Position numbers and translations under genes: made by a program | NCBI RefSeq assembly: GCF_000716675.1 | Contig: NZ_JNXT01000100.1 | Coordinates: 1 to 19,176, forward strand | DNA from: Streptomyces alboflavus | GTDB taxonomy: Bacteria > Actinomycetota > Actinomycetes > Streptomycetales > Streptomycetaceae | DNA: 19,176 bases | Direction: 5' to 3' | The notes under the pieces: model-generated | What the model was told of the DNA's origin: nothing | The model's database searches: none | Seen by the model: the letters and a program-made list of their open reading frames with translations, nothing else | Shown here: one piece after another, positions 1 to 6,785 of the stretch | Numbering within the stretch: position 1 is the stretch's first letter | How the letters are laid out: each line of letters opens with the position of its first letter

Positions 1-68
1 GGTGGGTGTGGGGGTGCGGGGGGGGGACTGTCCGGTCGGGGGTAAACGGGTGGGCGGGTGGGGCGGAA

Positions 69-165
69 CCGCCGCGCAGCGGCGGGGACGTGGGATCCGC
101 CGGGCCGCAGGCGAGCGACGGCAAGTGTGGCGCGGGGGGCGACGCTGAGGCCCGGGCCACGGGCC
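69..165 (-). terminator. Hairpins downstream of the coiled-coil gene
   Basis: The first 174 bases carry no gene I can support. Two short hairpins lie downstream of the minus-strand gene: CCGCCGC/GCGGCGG with a 3-base loop at 69-85, and GGCCCG/CGGGCC with a 5-base loop at 149-165. Neither has a T-run, which is common for Streptomyces terminators. The hairpin at 149-165 begins about 10 bases beyond the stop codon, so it is the better terminator candidate. A G-rich stretch fills bases 1-26. Confidence 0.35.
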
Positions 166-174
166 GCCCCCGGG

Positions 175-1128
175 TCAGGAGTCCGTGCCGGAGGTCGGGC
201 CAGGGACCGTGTCGGGGTCGACGGGGTGGGCCCCGTCCTCCAAGGCGCCCCGCCCGGTGAGCGCGGCGAGGCTGCTCCGCACATGATCCATGTGCGCCCG
301 CACCTCGTCCCACCGCTCCCCGTGCTCCCGCAGGACCCGCTCCGTCTCCCGCCCGACCCGCTCCTGACGCATCCGCGCCCGCGCGAACACATCCGCGGCC
401 CGCGCCTCCGCGTCCTCCTGCCCGTGCCGCGCGGCCTCCTCGGCCTGCGCCCTGGCCCGCTCGGCCTCGGCGAGGCGGGCCTCGGCGGCGGCGACGAGCG
501 ACGCCTCGTGCGCCTCGGCCTCGGCCTCCCGCTCGGCGATCTCCCGCTCGGCGGCCTCCCAGCGCTCGGCGTGCTCCTTCTCCAGGTCGGCGAGGAGCCC
601 ACTGGTGCGCTGCCGCATGTCCCGCAGCGCGGCCAGCGCCTCGCCGCGCCACTGCTTCACGTCCGTACGGGCGGCCACCCGCATCTCGTCCGCGGTGGCG
701 CCGGCCGCGAGCAGCCGCTGCCGGGCCCGTTCCTCCGCCTCGCCGACCACCGAGTCGGCGTACGCCCGCGCGGCCCCGGTGAGCGCCGCCACGCCCGCGG
801 CGGTGGCCTCCTCGGTCTCGCGCGCCGCGGCCGCCGCCGCGTCCCGCACGGCCGCGGCCTCCTCCTCGGTCAGCGCGAGCAGGTACTGCGCGCGCTGCCC
901 CAGCGACTCGTACGTCTGCGGAGCGAGCCGCGCGACGACCTCGCGCATGTGCGCGGCCTCGGCGTCCATCTCCTTCGCGAGGACCGTGAGGCGGGCGGCG
1001 CGCTCCCACGCCGCGTCGCGGTCCCGGGACAGGGCGTCGGCGTAGACGTCCACCTGCCCGGGACGGTAGCCGCGCCCGCGCACGGCGACGAAGCCATGAG
1101 GTGATACCGACACACCGCTGCCGCTCAT
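175..1128 (-). CDS. Coiled-coil protein with DivIVA-like N-terminus (cellulose-binding-protein/FilP-like family)
   Basis: 317-residue protein. Residues 11-45 (HGF...V.GRGYRPGQVDVYADAL) resemble the short DivIVA motif with its Gly-Tyr and Gln-Val-Asp. The rest, about 40-295, is almost continuous Ala/Glu/Arg heptad sequence, a long alpha-helical coiled coil with no membrane segment or signal peptide. Related Streptomyces proteins are often annotated as cellulose-binding protein and some (Scy, FilP) are polarity scaffolds or intermediate-filament-like; a structural role at membrane or tip is inferred from this resemblance. I chose the ATG at 1128 because AGAGGGGA lies about 8 bases upstream; an upstream ATG at 1200 would add a basic, poorly convincing 24 residues. 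The gene is probably its own transcription unit: 303 bases and a hairpin separate it from the SUKH genes on the same strand. Confidence 0.75.
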   Translation of the reverse strand: MSGSGVSVSPHGFVAVRGRGYRPGQVDVYADALSRDRDAAWERAARLTVLAKEMDAEAAHMREVVARLAPQTYESLGQRAQYLLALTEEEAAAVRDAAAAAARETEEATAAGVAALTGAARAYADSVVGEAEERARQRLLAAGATADEMRVAARTDVKQWRGEALAALRDMRQRTSGLLADLEKEHAERWEAAEREIAEREAEAEAHEASLVAAAEARLAEAERARAQAEEAARHGQEDAEARAADVFARARMRQERVGRETERVLREHGERWDEVRAHMDHVRSSLAALTGRGALEDGAHPVDPDTVPGPTSGTDS

Positions 1129-1200
1129 CCTTGATCCCCTCTTTCGCCCACACGAACTCTCGCCGTCACGCCGACCGCGTACAACGCGATTGGCGCACAT

Positions 1201-1214
1201 CTTGATGGATCAAG
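1201..1214. promoter_or_regulatory. Inverted repeat CTTGAT-GG-ATCAAG
   Basis: A perfect 6-base inverted repeat with a 2-base spacer lies 73 bases upstream of the coiled-coil gene start, in an otherwise gene-free stretch. A near-copy of one arm (CTTGATCCC) sits at the ribosome binding site near 1129-1137. This looks like a dimeric regulator operator; the regulator is unknown. Confidence 0.35.
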
Positions 1215-1365
1215 CGGAAGTGGTCATAACGCGACACTCCGCCCATCCCATCCGGTCAAGGATGCGTCAATTGGGGTCAGAAGTCGGAATCGGGTTGTCG
1301 TTCCGCAGTACGACGAAGCTCTGAGCGAGCCCCTCGGGCCACCCGCGTACGCGAGCGCGCACGAG

Positions 1366-1402
1366 CGAGGCGCCCGGCCTGATCCCCAGGTCGGGCGCCT
1401 CG
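1366..1402 (-). terminator. Hairpin after the deaminase-like/SUKH-4 gene
   Basis: Perfect 11-base stem CGAGGCGCCCG/CGGGCGCCTCG with a 15-base loop that can fold further (CCTG/CAGG). It lies about 30 bases past the TAA stop of the 973-residue gene. It has no T-run on the minus strand, as is usual for this kind of genome. Confidence 0.6.
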
Positions 1403-1431
1403 TTCAGCTGTTTCCCCGTGCCTCGTACGGG

Positions 1432-4353
1432 TTACAGGAGTCCGTCCCACATCTGCTCGAGGAGCACCGACCACCAGCTCTCCGGCGACGCGAGCGCCGC
1501 CGGGTCGAGGGCGGCGAGCTGGGTCTGGAAGTCGACGGTCCAGCGGCCCGCCTGCTCCTGGTTGAGCCCGTAGCGCAGCCGCCACATGCGGCCGAGGAGC
1601 CCGAGGCAGCGGGCGAACTCGGGCAGGCCCGTGTTCACGAACTGCGGCGGCACCGGCGCACCGCCGGGGCCCGCCTCGACCGGCACGGCCACGATGTTCG
1701 CGGTGCCGTACTGGACGCAGATCGCCCGCCCGAAGTCACTGCCCATGACGAGGTACGAACCGGCGTCGGACGCGGGCTGCACGCCCCGCTCCTGCGCCAT
1801 CTCGGCCAGCGTGGGCACCGGCCGCCCCGGCTGGGCCTGCGCCCAGAAGAACGGCCCGAAGTCGACGGGGAGCCCGGCCACGACGAGCGTGTGCGCCACC
1901 ACGTCCGGCACGCCCTGGCGGGACACCGCCCGCTGGTCGAAGCGGAAGACGCCGGGGCCGAACGCCCCCGCGAGCTCCTGGGCCACGCCCTCCGGCGGCA
2001 CCGCGGGCGCGGGCGGCACCTGCGGCAGCGGCGCACGCACCGGCGCGGGGCGCGCCGGGCCGTCCGCCACCTGGTGCAACTCACCCTGGTGCGCGAGCAG
2101 TTGGTGCATGCCCTGCTGCCGCGAGGCGTGGTCCTTGCCGTACGGCGCGATCGAGGCGATGCGCGCCTGCGGCCAGGTCTCCCGGATCATCCGCGCGCAG
2201 TACGCGCCCGGCAGGTCGCAGGACTCCAGCTCGGTGTGGAGTTCGAGGACCTGGTCCGGCGGGATGTTCATGGAGCGCAGCTCGTGGAAGATCTGCCACT
2301 CCGGGTGCGGCGTCCCGGGCGCGGACCGCCGGATGACCTGCTGCTCGGACCCGTCGGGCGCGCGGTAGCGCAGCACGGCCTGGTAGCCGGGTCCGACGGT
2401 GGGCTGCCCGGTCGGCGGCTGGGGGTAGCCGTACGGCTGGCCGGGGGGCATGCCCTGGCCGGGGGCCATGCCCTGGGCGGGCGGGGGCATGCCGGGGGCG
2501 CCCGGGCCACCGGGCACGCCGGGAGGCAGGGGTGCGGCGGGGGCGCCGGGCATTCCGGGTGCGCCGGGGGCGCCGGGCGGCATGGGTGCGCCAGGGCCGC
2601 CGACAGCCGGGCCCGCGAGCATGGTGGCGGCGTGGTGGACGCCGCCACCCGGGGCGCCGGGGGCGCCAGGCGCACCGGGGGCTTGTGGCGCGCCGGGGGC
2701 GCCGGGAGCTCCAGGGGCGCCGGGCGGGCCGGGAGGCTGCGGAGCACCGGGGGCGCCAGGAGCACCCGGAGGCTTCAGGCCGCCACCCAGGCTCGGGTCG
2801 GCCAGCATCGTCGCCGCGTGATGCACCCCACCCGGAGGCGTACCCGGCGCACCAGGCGCACCAGGCGGCTGCGGAGCACCGGGCGCACCAGGAACCGCAG
2901 GCGTGGCAGGAGCCCCAGGAGTCTGCCCGTCCGGGCCGAGCGGCGACATCAGCTGCGTCGGTACGTATCCCCCCGCGGGCGCACCCGGAGCACCGGCCCC
3001 GGACGGTGGCGGAGTGGCCCCCGGCGCGGGAGCGCCAGGAGCGGGCTGCGCGCCCGGAGGCGGCGTACTCCCGGCGGGAACGCCAGGAGCGGCAGGAGCA
3101 CCGGGGGCGCCGGGCGCACCCGCGCCGGACGCGTCCTGCCCCTGCGGATAGCCGTACGGAGGCGGCGTACCCGCTCCCGAACCGGCGGGCGGAGGCGGCA
3201 TGTTCGGGCCACCGACCGCAGAACCAGCCGGAGGCGGCGGCATGTGGGGACCGCCCACCGCGGAACCAGCCGGAGGCGGCGGCATGTTCGGGCCGCCGAC
3301 CGGCGAACCGGCGGGCGGCGCGGCGGGCGCGTACCCCGCGGGCGGGGGCGGCAGGTCGGGACCGGTCACCGCGGCACCGGCGGGCGGCGGCGGCAGGTTC
3401 GGCCCCGCACCCGGCGCACCCGGCGCCGGCTCGTCGAGGGCGGGCGCGATGGCCGTCCTCGGGAGCTGGCTGCCGCCGGACATCAGCGCGGTCTTGGCCT
3501 CGGGGGACGCCGAGGGCGGCTGCTCCTCGTCGCCCTCGCCGCCGTCGAACGTCAGCGGCGGCGAGAACACCGTGGCGGGCAGCGGCACCGCCACGTCGTC
3601 GGCGTCGGTGTTCGTGTCCGTCCCGGCCCACGGCGTCGCCGACGCGGGCACACCCGGCGCCGCCGCGTCGCCACCGGCCCCCGAGCCCTGGTCGCCACCC
3701 GGCGCCCCGGCCGCGGGCCACGGCGTACCGCCGTCGGGCACACCGGGAGCGGGCTGCGCGGCCGGAGGAGCCGCGGGGGCGGCGGCCGGGCCGGGCCCGG
3801 CCATGGTCGGAAGCGGCTCGCCCTCCGGCTGCCCGGAAGCACCGGCCGCGACGGCACCGGCACCGAATCCCGCACCGGCGCCCGCGCCGACTCCCGCTCC
3901 GGAATCCGCACCGGAATCCGCACCGGAACCACCGTGCGCACCCCCGCCCGCGTCACCGCCGGAGCCGCGCCGGTCCGGAATGCCCAGCTTGTCCGCCGCC
4001 TCCTGGAGCCACTCCGGGGGGCTCAACAAGAACGACGTCTGATTCAGGTCCATCCGCTGCGGAGGCTCGGGCGTCGGTTCGGGCGCCGCGTCCGGCACGC
4101 CGTACTCCTCCTCGTAACGGCGGATCACCTCACCCACCGGCAGGGCGGGCCACAGCGTCGCCTCGCCGCTGTCCCGGGCGATGACGAGCCGCTGGCGGCC
4201 GCCGTCCGAACGGGGGCCGCCCTCGCGGTCCTCCGCCCACACCACGAAGCCGAGCTCGAACTCCCGCACCCGCACCTCGCGGTGGCCGGGGCCCGGCACA
4301 TCACCGTTGATCCATTCCTCGGCGCGCTCCTGCGCCTGCGCGAAGGTCACCAT
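1432..4353 (-). CDS. Imm35-like / Pro-Gly linker / deaminase-like / SUKH-4-like multidomain protein
   Basis: 973 residues. Residues 1-85 resemble the YrhB/Imm35 immunity fold (REVRVREFELGFVVW, RQRLVIARDSGE). A short ordered-looking motif NQTSFLLSPPEWLQEAADKL follows at 104-123. Residues about 130-650 are a low-complexity Gly/Ala/Pro linker with five copies of a GPNMPPPPAGSAVG-type unit (317-395) and collagen-like GAP triplets (413-621). Residues 656-762 look like a polymorphic-toxin deaminase: HE at 690-691, HTE at 706-708, C712 and C719 as possible zinc ligands. Residues about 788-973 match a SUKH-4-type immunity domain (VFRFD, VAHTLVVAGLPVDFGPFF). There is no signal peptide or membrane segment, so it is probably cytosolic. 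The start has GGAG about 10 bases upstream, overlapping the stop of the preceding gene 7 bases away, so the two are translationally coupled. Domain calls come from motif memory and are less certain than the gene itself. Confidence 0.7.
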   Translation of the reverse strand: MVTFAQAQERAEEWINGDVPGPGHREVRVREFELGFVVWAEDREGGPRSDGGRQRLVIARDSGEATLWPALPVGEVIRRYEEEYGVPDAAPEPTPEPPQRMDLNQTSFLLSPPEWLQEAADKLGIPDRRGSGGDAGGGAHGGSGADSGADSGAGVGAGAGAGFGAGAVAAGASGQPEGEPLPTMAGPGPAAAPAAPPAAQPAPGVPDGGTPWPAAGAPGGDQGSGAGGDAAAPGVPASATPWAGTDTNTDADDVAVPLPATVFSPPLTFDGGEGDEEQPPSASPEAKTALMSGGSQLPRTAIAPALDEPAPGAPGAGPNLPPPPAGAAVTGPDLPPPPAGYAPAAPPAGSPVGGPNMPPPPAGSAVGGPHMPPPPAGSAVGGPNMPPPPAGSGAGTPPPYGYPQGQDASGAGAPGAPGAPAAPGVPAGSTPPPGAQPAPGAPAPGATPPPSGAGAPGAPAGGYVPTQLMSPLGPDGQTPGAPATPAVPGAPGAPQPPGAPGAPGTPPGGVHHAATMLADPSLGGGLKPPGAPGAPGAPQPPGPPGAPGAPGAPGAPQAPGAPGAPGAPGGGVHHAATMLAGPAVGGPGAPMPPGAPGAPGMPGAPAAPLPPGVPGGPGAPGMPPPAQGMAPGQGMPPGQPYGYPQPPTGQPTVGPGYQAVLRYRAPDGSEQQVIRRSAPGTPHPEWQIFHELRSMNIPPDQVLELHTELESCDLPGAYCARMIRETWPQARIASIAPYGKDHASRQQGMHQLLAHQGELHQVADGPARPAPVRAPLPQVPPAPAVPPEGVAQELAGAFGPGVFRFDQRAVSRQGVPDVVAHTLVVAGLPVDFGPFFWAQAQPGRPVPTLAEMAQERGVQPASDAGSYLVMGSDFGRAICVQYGTANIVAVPVEAGPGGAPVPPQFVNTGLPEFARCLGLLGRMWRLRYGLNQEQAGRWTVDFQTQLAALDPAALASPESWWSVLLEQMWDGLL
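2491..3117 (-). repeat. Collagen-like GAP-triplet coding repeat
   Basis: Codes for residues 413-621 of the 973-residue protein: long runs of Gly-Ala-Pro, Gly-Met-Pro and Gln-Pro-Pro triplets, interrupted twice by a near-identical VHHAATMLA insert (residues 510-518 and 572-580). At DNA level it is degenerate 9-base GGCGCCGGG-type repetition, prone to slippage and misassembly. Confidence 0.8.
3169..3405 (-). repeat. 14-residue Pro-rich tandem repeat (42-base unit)
   Basis: Five head-to-tail copies of GPNMPPPPAGSAVG-like units (residues 317-330, 331-353, 354-367, 368-381, 382-395). The second copy is expanded to 23 residues; the third to fifth are nearly identical. It forms part of the disordered linker between the Imm35-like and deaminase-like domains. 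Confidence 0.8.
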
Positions 4354-4360
4354 CGGAAGC

Positions 4361-5350
4361 TCACTCCCCCACCGGGACGGCGCGCGCGAAGCCGCCGTCC
4401 ACCATCAGGTTCGCCACGGTCTCCAGCTCGGGCGGACTGCCCGCGAGCCGGGAGAGGAAGGCGTCGAAGTCGTCGCCGCACGGCAGCAGCAGCCGCTGCA
4501 CACGCTCGGCCGGCGCCCAGGAAGGGTCCACGTCCCGCACGTCGTCGTACGCGCAGAACCACACCGAGCCGATCCGGTCACCCTTGACCTTCACGGCGAG
4601 CAGACCGCCCTGCACGAAGCCCACGCCCAGGTAGTCCTTGGTGAGGTGGTCGCGCAGGCACTTGTTGACGTACAGGATGTCGTTGATCGCGGCCTCGTCG
4701 CGGACCGTGAAGAACGGCTGGTCGATGAGGAGCCCCAGCTCCGCGTCGAGAGCCGTGCCGACCGGGGCGCAGCCGCCCGCCGCCTTCAGGAAGGAACGGT
4801 AGGCGCCGGGCAGGCGGTAGCCCAGGTCCTCCTCGACGCCCGTGATCTGGGCCTCGGTGACGGCGACGGCCGCCTTCGGCAGGGCCAGGTGCGCGGGACG
4901 CGTCTCCTGCAGCGGGCGAGTGCCGCGCTTGTTCTGGTCGACGGGCGCCGTGGAGATGCCGCCGTGGTGCCGCAACAGCGCCTTGACCTCGACGGGGACC
5001 AGCTCCAGACGGCGGCCGCGCGGCGCGTGGTGCCAGGTCCAGCCATGCGGGGTCGCGACCGCGGGGATCGTGTCCCACAACTCGTGACCGGACGCCGCGA
5101 GCGCCGCGTTCGCCGACACGTAGTCCGTCAGGCGCAGCTCGTCCACGCCGAAGCCCTCGGGCGGCTCGGCGATCTCGGCGGCGGCGCGCGCGTACGGCGA
5201 GAAGTCCGGGTAGCCGTCACCGTCGACCCGCACCCCTCTGGGGTGGCGGGCGGCGCGGACCGGGTCCGGGAAGTGGACCACCTGCCCGGCGTAGGCCGCG
5301 TTCGGCGGCGCGGCTTGCTGCCCGAGCCGACCTGGCCCACCTTGCGTCAT
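4361..5350 (-). CDS. WHH-type HNH nuclease-like domain fused to a SUKH (SMI1/KNR4) domain
   Basis: 329 residues. The N-terminal half (about 45-132) resembles the WHH group of HNH/Endonuclease VII toxins: DGYPDFSPYA at 45-54, GWTWHH at 103-108, ELVP at 116-119 and RHHGG at 127-131. The usual family pattern has a His a few residues after LVP; here that position is Lys123, so nuclease activity is doubtful. Residues about 164-315 form a SUKH/SMI1-KNR4 domain (VTEAQITGVEEDLGYRLPGAYRSFL, then FFTV...N), the immunity fold for nucleic-acid toxins. Toxin-like and immunity-like domains thus share one chain. No signal peptide is seen. The ATG at 5350 has a strong AGGAGG about 8 bases upstream. It is the first gene of a two-gene operon with the 973-residue gene 7 bases downstream, and diverges from the YwqJ-type deaminase gene. 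Confidence 0.75.
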   Translation of the reverse strand: MTQGGPGRLGQQAAPPNAAYAGQVVHFPDPVRAARHPRGVRVDGDGYPDFSPYARAAAEIAEPPEGFGVDELRLTDYVSANAALAASGHELWDTIPAVATPHGWTWHHAPRGRRLELVPVEVKALLRHHGGISTAPVDQNKRGTRPLQETRPAHLALPKAAVAVTEAQITGVEEDLGYRLPGAYRSFLKAAGGCAPVGTALDAELGLLIDQPFFTVRDEAAINDILYVNKCLRDHLTKDYLGVGFVQGGLLAVKVKGDRIGSVWFCAYDDVRDVDPSWAPAERVQRLLLPCGDDFDAFLSRLAGSPPELETVANLMVDGGFARAVPVGE

Positions 5351-5394
5351 GGCGGATGCCCTCCTGCGGCACTGTGAGGTTCACGGACGCCGAC

Positions 5395-5423
5395 AGCCTA
5401 TGCGCAAGCACGACACCGGTCAC
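5395..5423 (-). promoter_or_regulatory. Likely promoter of the WHH-SUKH operon
   Basis: On the minus strand GTGACC (5423-5418) and TAGGCT (5400-5395) are separated by exactly 17 bases, close to the Streptomyces vegetative consensus (TTGACN, TAGRNT). Transcription would start about 40 bases upstream of the ATG at 5350. Confidence 0.45.
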
Positions 5424-5533
5424 CGGGCCCCGAAACCGTGACCACCCGCCACGAGCCAGTCACCCAGAGGCGAAACCCAGGCGTGTCGTACAGCCCCAGC
5501 TTCCGCACCACGCGCCCCATTTGGCAGTCTGTT

Positions 5534-5546
5534 CCCGCAACGCGGG
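5534..5546. promoter_or_regulatory. Small hairpin/operator-like palindrome in the divergent region
   Basis: CCCGC-AAC-GCGGG, a perfect 5-base inverted repeat about 50 bases upstream of the YwqJ-type deaminase start, between the two divergent arms. It could be an operator half-pair or a small leader hairpin. I find no convincing plus-strand -35/-10 pair around it. Confidence 0.25.
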
Positions 5547-5595
5547 GGCGTGGCACCAGCGGCTGACACCGCGGGCACGGGGAGGGAAACACCAC

Positions 5596-6183
5596 ATGCA
5601 CACGGCACCAAGCGGCATGTCCAACGCGCACGGCACACCTGTCACCGGCTCCGGAACCACCCGCACGGCACCCGGCCCGACCACCGGGGCGACCGCGACG
5701 GCCGAGCCCGGGGACCCGCGCGTCGGCTGGAGCAGCGAGCCCGTCGGCGCCCCGGTCCTGCACCACCGCCGCGACGGCATCCTGCCCACCGTGGCCGCCG
5801 CCCTCTCGGTCCGCGGCACCACCCTCACCAGCACCCCCAGGCGCGGCGAGGACCCACCGGACCTGCACCCGCTCGTCCAGGACTTCCTCGACACCCTCAC
5901 CAGCGGCCAGCGCGAACGCTTCACCGGGCGGTGCGCGGAAGCCGTCCTCATCTCCCGGCACCTGACCACCGCCGACGCCGGCCGCTCCAAACGGGCCTCG
6001 CGCAAGCCGATGACCAACGGCGAAGCGCGCAAGGCCCTCAAGCACGCCAAACTCACCACCCGCCGCATCCGCGAGGACGGCGACCCCCTGCACGGCGCCT
6101 TCGCCCGCCCGTGCCGCTCCTGCACCGCCCTCACCGCGCACTTCGGCGTCCGCGTCGTCGACCCGACCGCGCCCGACGCGTGA
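5596..6183 (+). CDS. YwqJ-type putative nucleic-acid/nucleotide deaminase
   Basis: 195 residues. After a low-complexity Thr/Gly-rich N-terminus (1-38) the protein holds the zinc deaminase signature: C113-A-E115 (GRCAEAVLISR), with Glu as proton shuttle, and PCRSC with C173 and C176. The spacing and the basic SKRASRKP..NGEARKALKHAKL stretch between them fit the YwqJ-deaminase family of polymorphic toxins as I remember it. The family is predicted to deaminate bases in nucleic acids or nucleotides; the substrate cannot be read from sequence. No leader, LXG, PAAR or other delivery domain is present, so it is a free-standing, probably cytosolic enzyme. The start was chosen at 5596 because GGGAGGG precedes it by about 9 bases; longer upstream frames lack this. 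The SUKH-3 gene follows 83 bases downstream on the same strand, as expected for an immunity partner. Confidence 0.8.
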   Translation: MHTAPSGMSNAHGTPVTGSGTTRTAPGPTTGATATAEPGDPRVGWSSEPVGAPVLHHRRDGILPTVAAALSVRGTTLTSTPRRGEDPPDLHPLVQDFLDTLTSGQRERFTGRCAEAVLISRHLTTADAGRSKRASRKPMTNGEARKALKHAKLTTRRIREDGDPLHGAFARPCRSCTALTAHFGVRVVDPTAPDA

Positions 6184-6266
6184 CGCGGGGCGCCCCCCAG
6201 CCGACGACCCCCGGTGCCCCGCGCACCGGCCGCCGCCATCCGCACCCGCACCACGAGGGCCATGCC

Positions 6267-6755
6267 ATGCACACCGACAGTTCCACCCGCTTCCCCGTGC
6301 CCGTCGACGCCGCCCTGCGCACCGCGGGCTGGGCGCCGGGCCGCTGGGACATCAAGCAGGCCGAGATCTGGGCCGACGTCCTGCGCCGCCACACCTCACC
6401 CGCGGGCCACCAGCACGCGGTGTTCCCCGCAGCCGTGGAGGCCTGGGCGGAGTTCGGCGGGCTGCACGTCACACCGCAGGGCCCGGGCCGCCAGATAGCC
6501 CCGGCGGTCCTGCACCTCGACCCGATGTACGGCCTGCACATGGCGCGCACCCTCGGCGACCTCGGCCGGGCCCTCGGCACGGAGGTCTGCCCGCTCGGCG
6601 AGGAGACGCAGACGCAGGCGCTGCTCGCCATGGACGCGGAGGGCCGGGTCTACAGCCTCGACCACAGCGGCGACTGGTTCCTCGGCCGCCACCTCGACCA
6701 GGCCCTCACCACCCTCGTCGCGGGCACCCAGCCGGTACGGCTCACGACGGGCTGA
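6267..6755 (+). CDS. SUKH-3-type immunity protein
   Basis: 162 residues. The opening FPVPVDAALRTAGWAPGRWDIKQAEIW (9-35) followed by AVFPAAVEAWAEFGGL and the QALLAMDAEGRVYSLD / GDWFLGRHLDQAL pattern are characteristic of SUKH-3 proteins. These are small alpha/beta immunity proteins that neutralise deaminase and nuclease toxins by direct binding. Its place just downstream of the YwqJ-type deaminase makes that protein the natural partner (inferred). GAGGG lies 6-7 bases before the ATG. The 83-base gap to the upstream gene has no obvious terminator or promoter, so co-transcription is likely. The stop lies only 30 bases from the convergent sensor kinase stop. Confidence 0.8.
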   Translation: MHTDSSTRFPVPVDAALRTAGWAPGRWDIKQAEIWADVLRRHTSPAGHQHAVFPAAVEAWAEFGGLHVTPQGPGRQIAPAVLHLDPMYGLHMARTLGDLGRALGTEVCPLGEETQTQALLAMDAEGRVYSLDHSGDWFLGRHLDQALTTLVAGTQPVRLTTG

Positions 6756-6785
6756 GGCCCCGCCCACCGACCCGTATGAGGAAGA

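Larger units (their letters stand above)
1129..1431. other. Intergenic region with terminator and regulatory palindrome
   Basis: 303 bases without a supportable gene. It holds the likely terminator of the 973-residue gene (1366-1402), two minus-strand TTGAC hexamers that could be -35 elements (TTGACC at 1254-1259 and TTGACG at 1265-1270, without a convincing -10), and an exact inverted repeat at 1201-1214. Short frames here have no recognisable product. Confidence 0.5.

Noticed and set aside
2491..3405. CRISPR-like array
   Set aside because: Repeats are contiguous, in frame and encode collagen-like and Pro-rich protein; there are no unique spacers or cas genes.
1891..4587. 898-residue open frame on the plus strand opposite the linker gene
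   Set aside because: It is an Arg/Gly-rich shadow caused by GC-rich codon repeats; the minus strand has ribosome binding sites, recognisable domains and proper codon bias.
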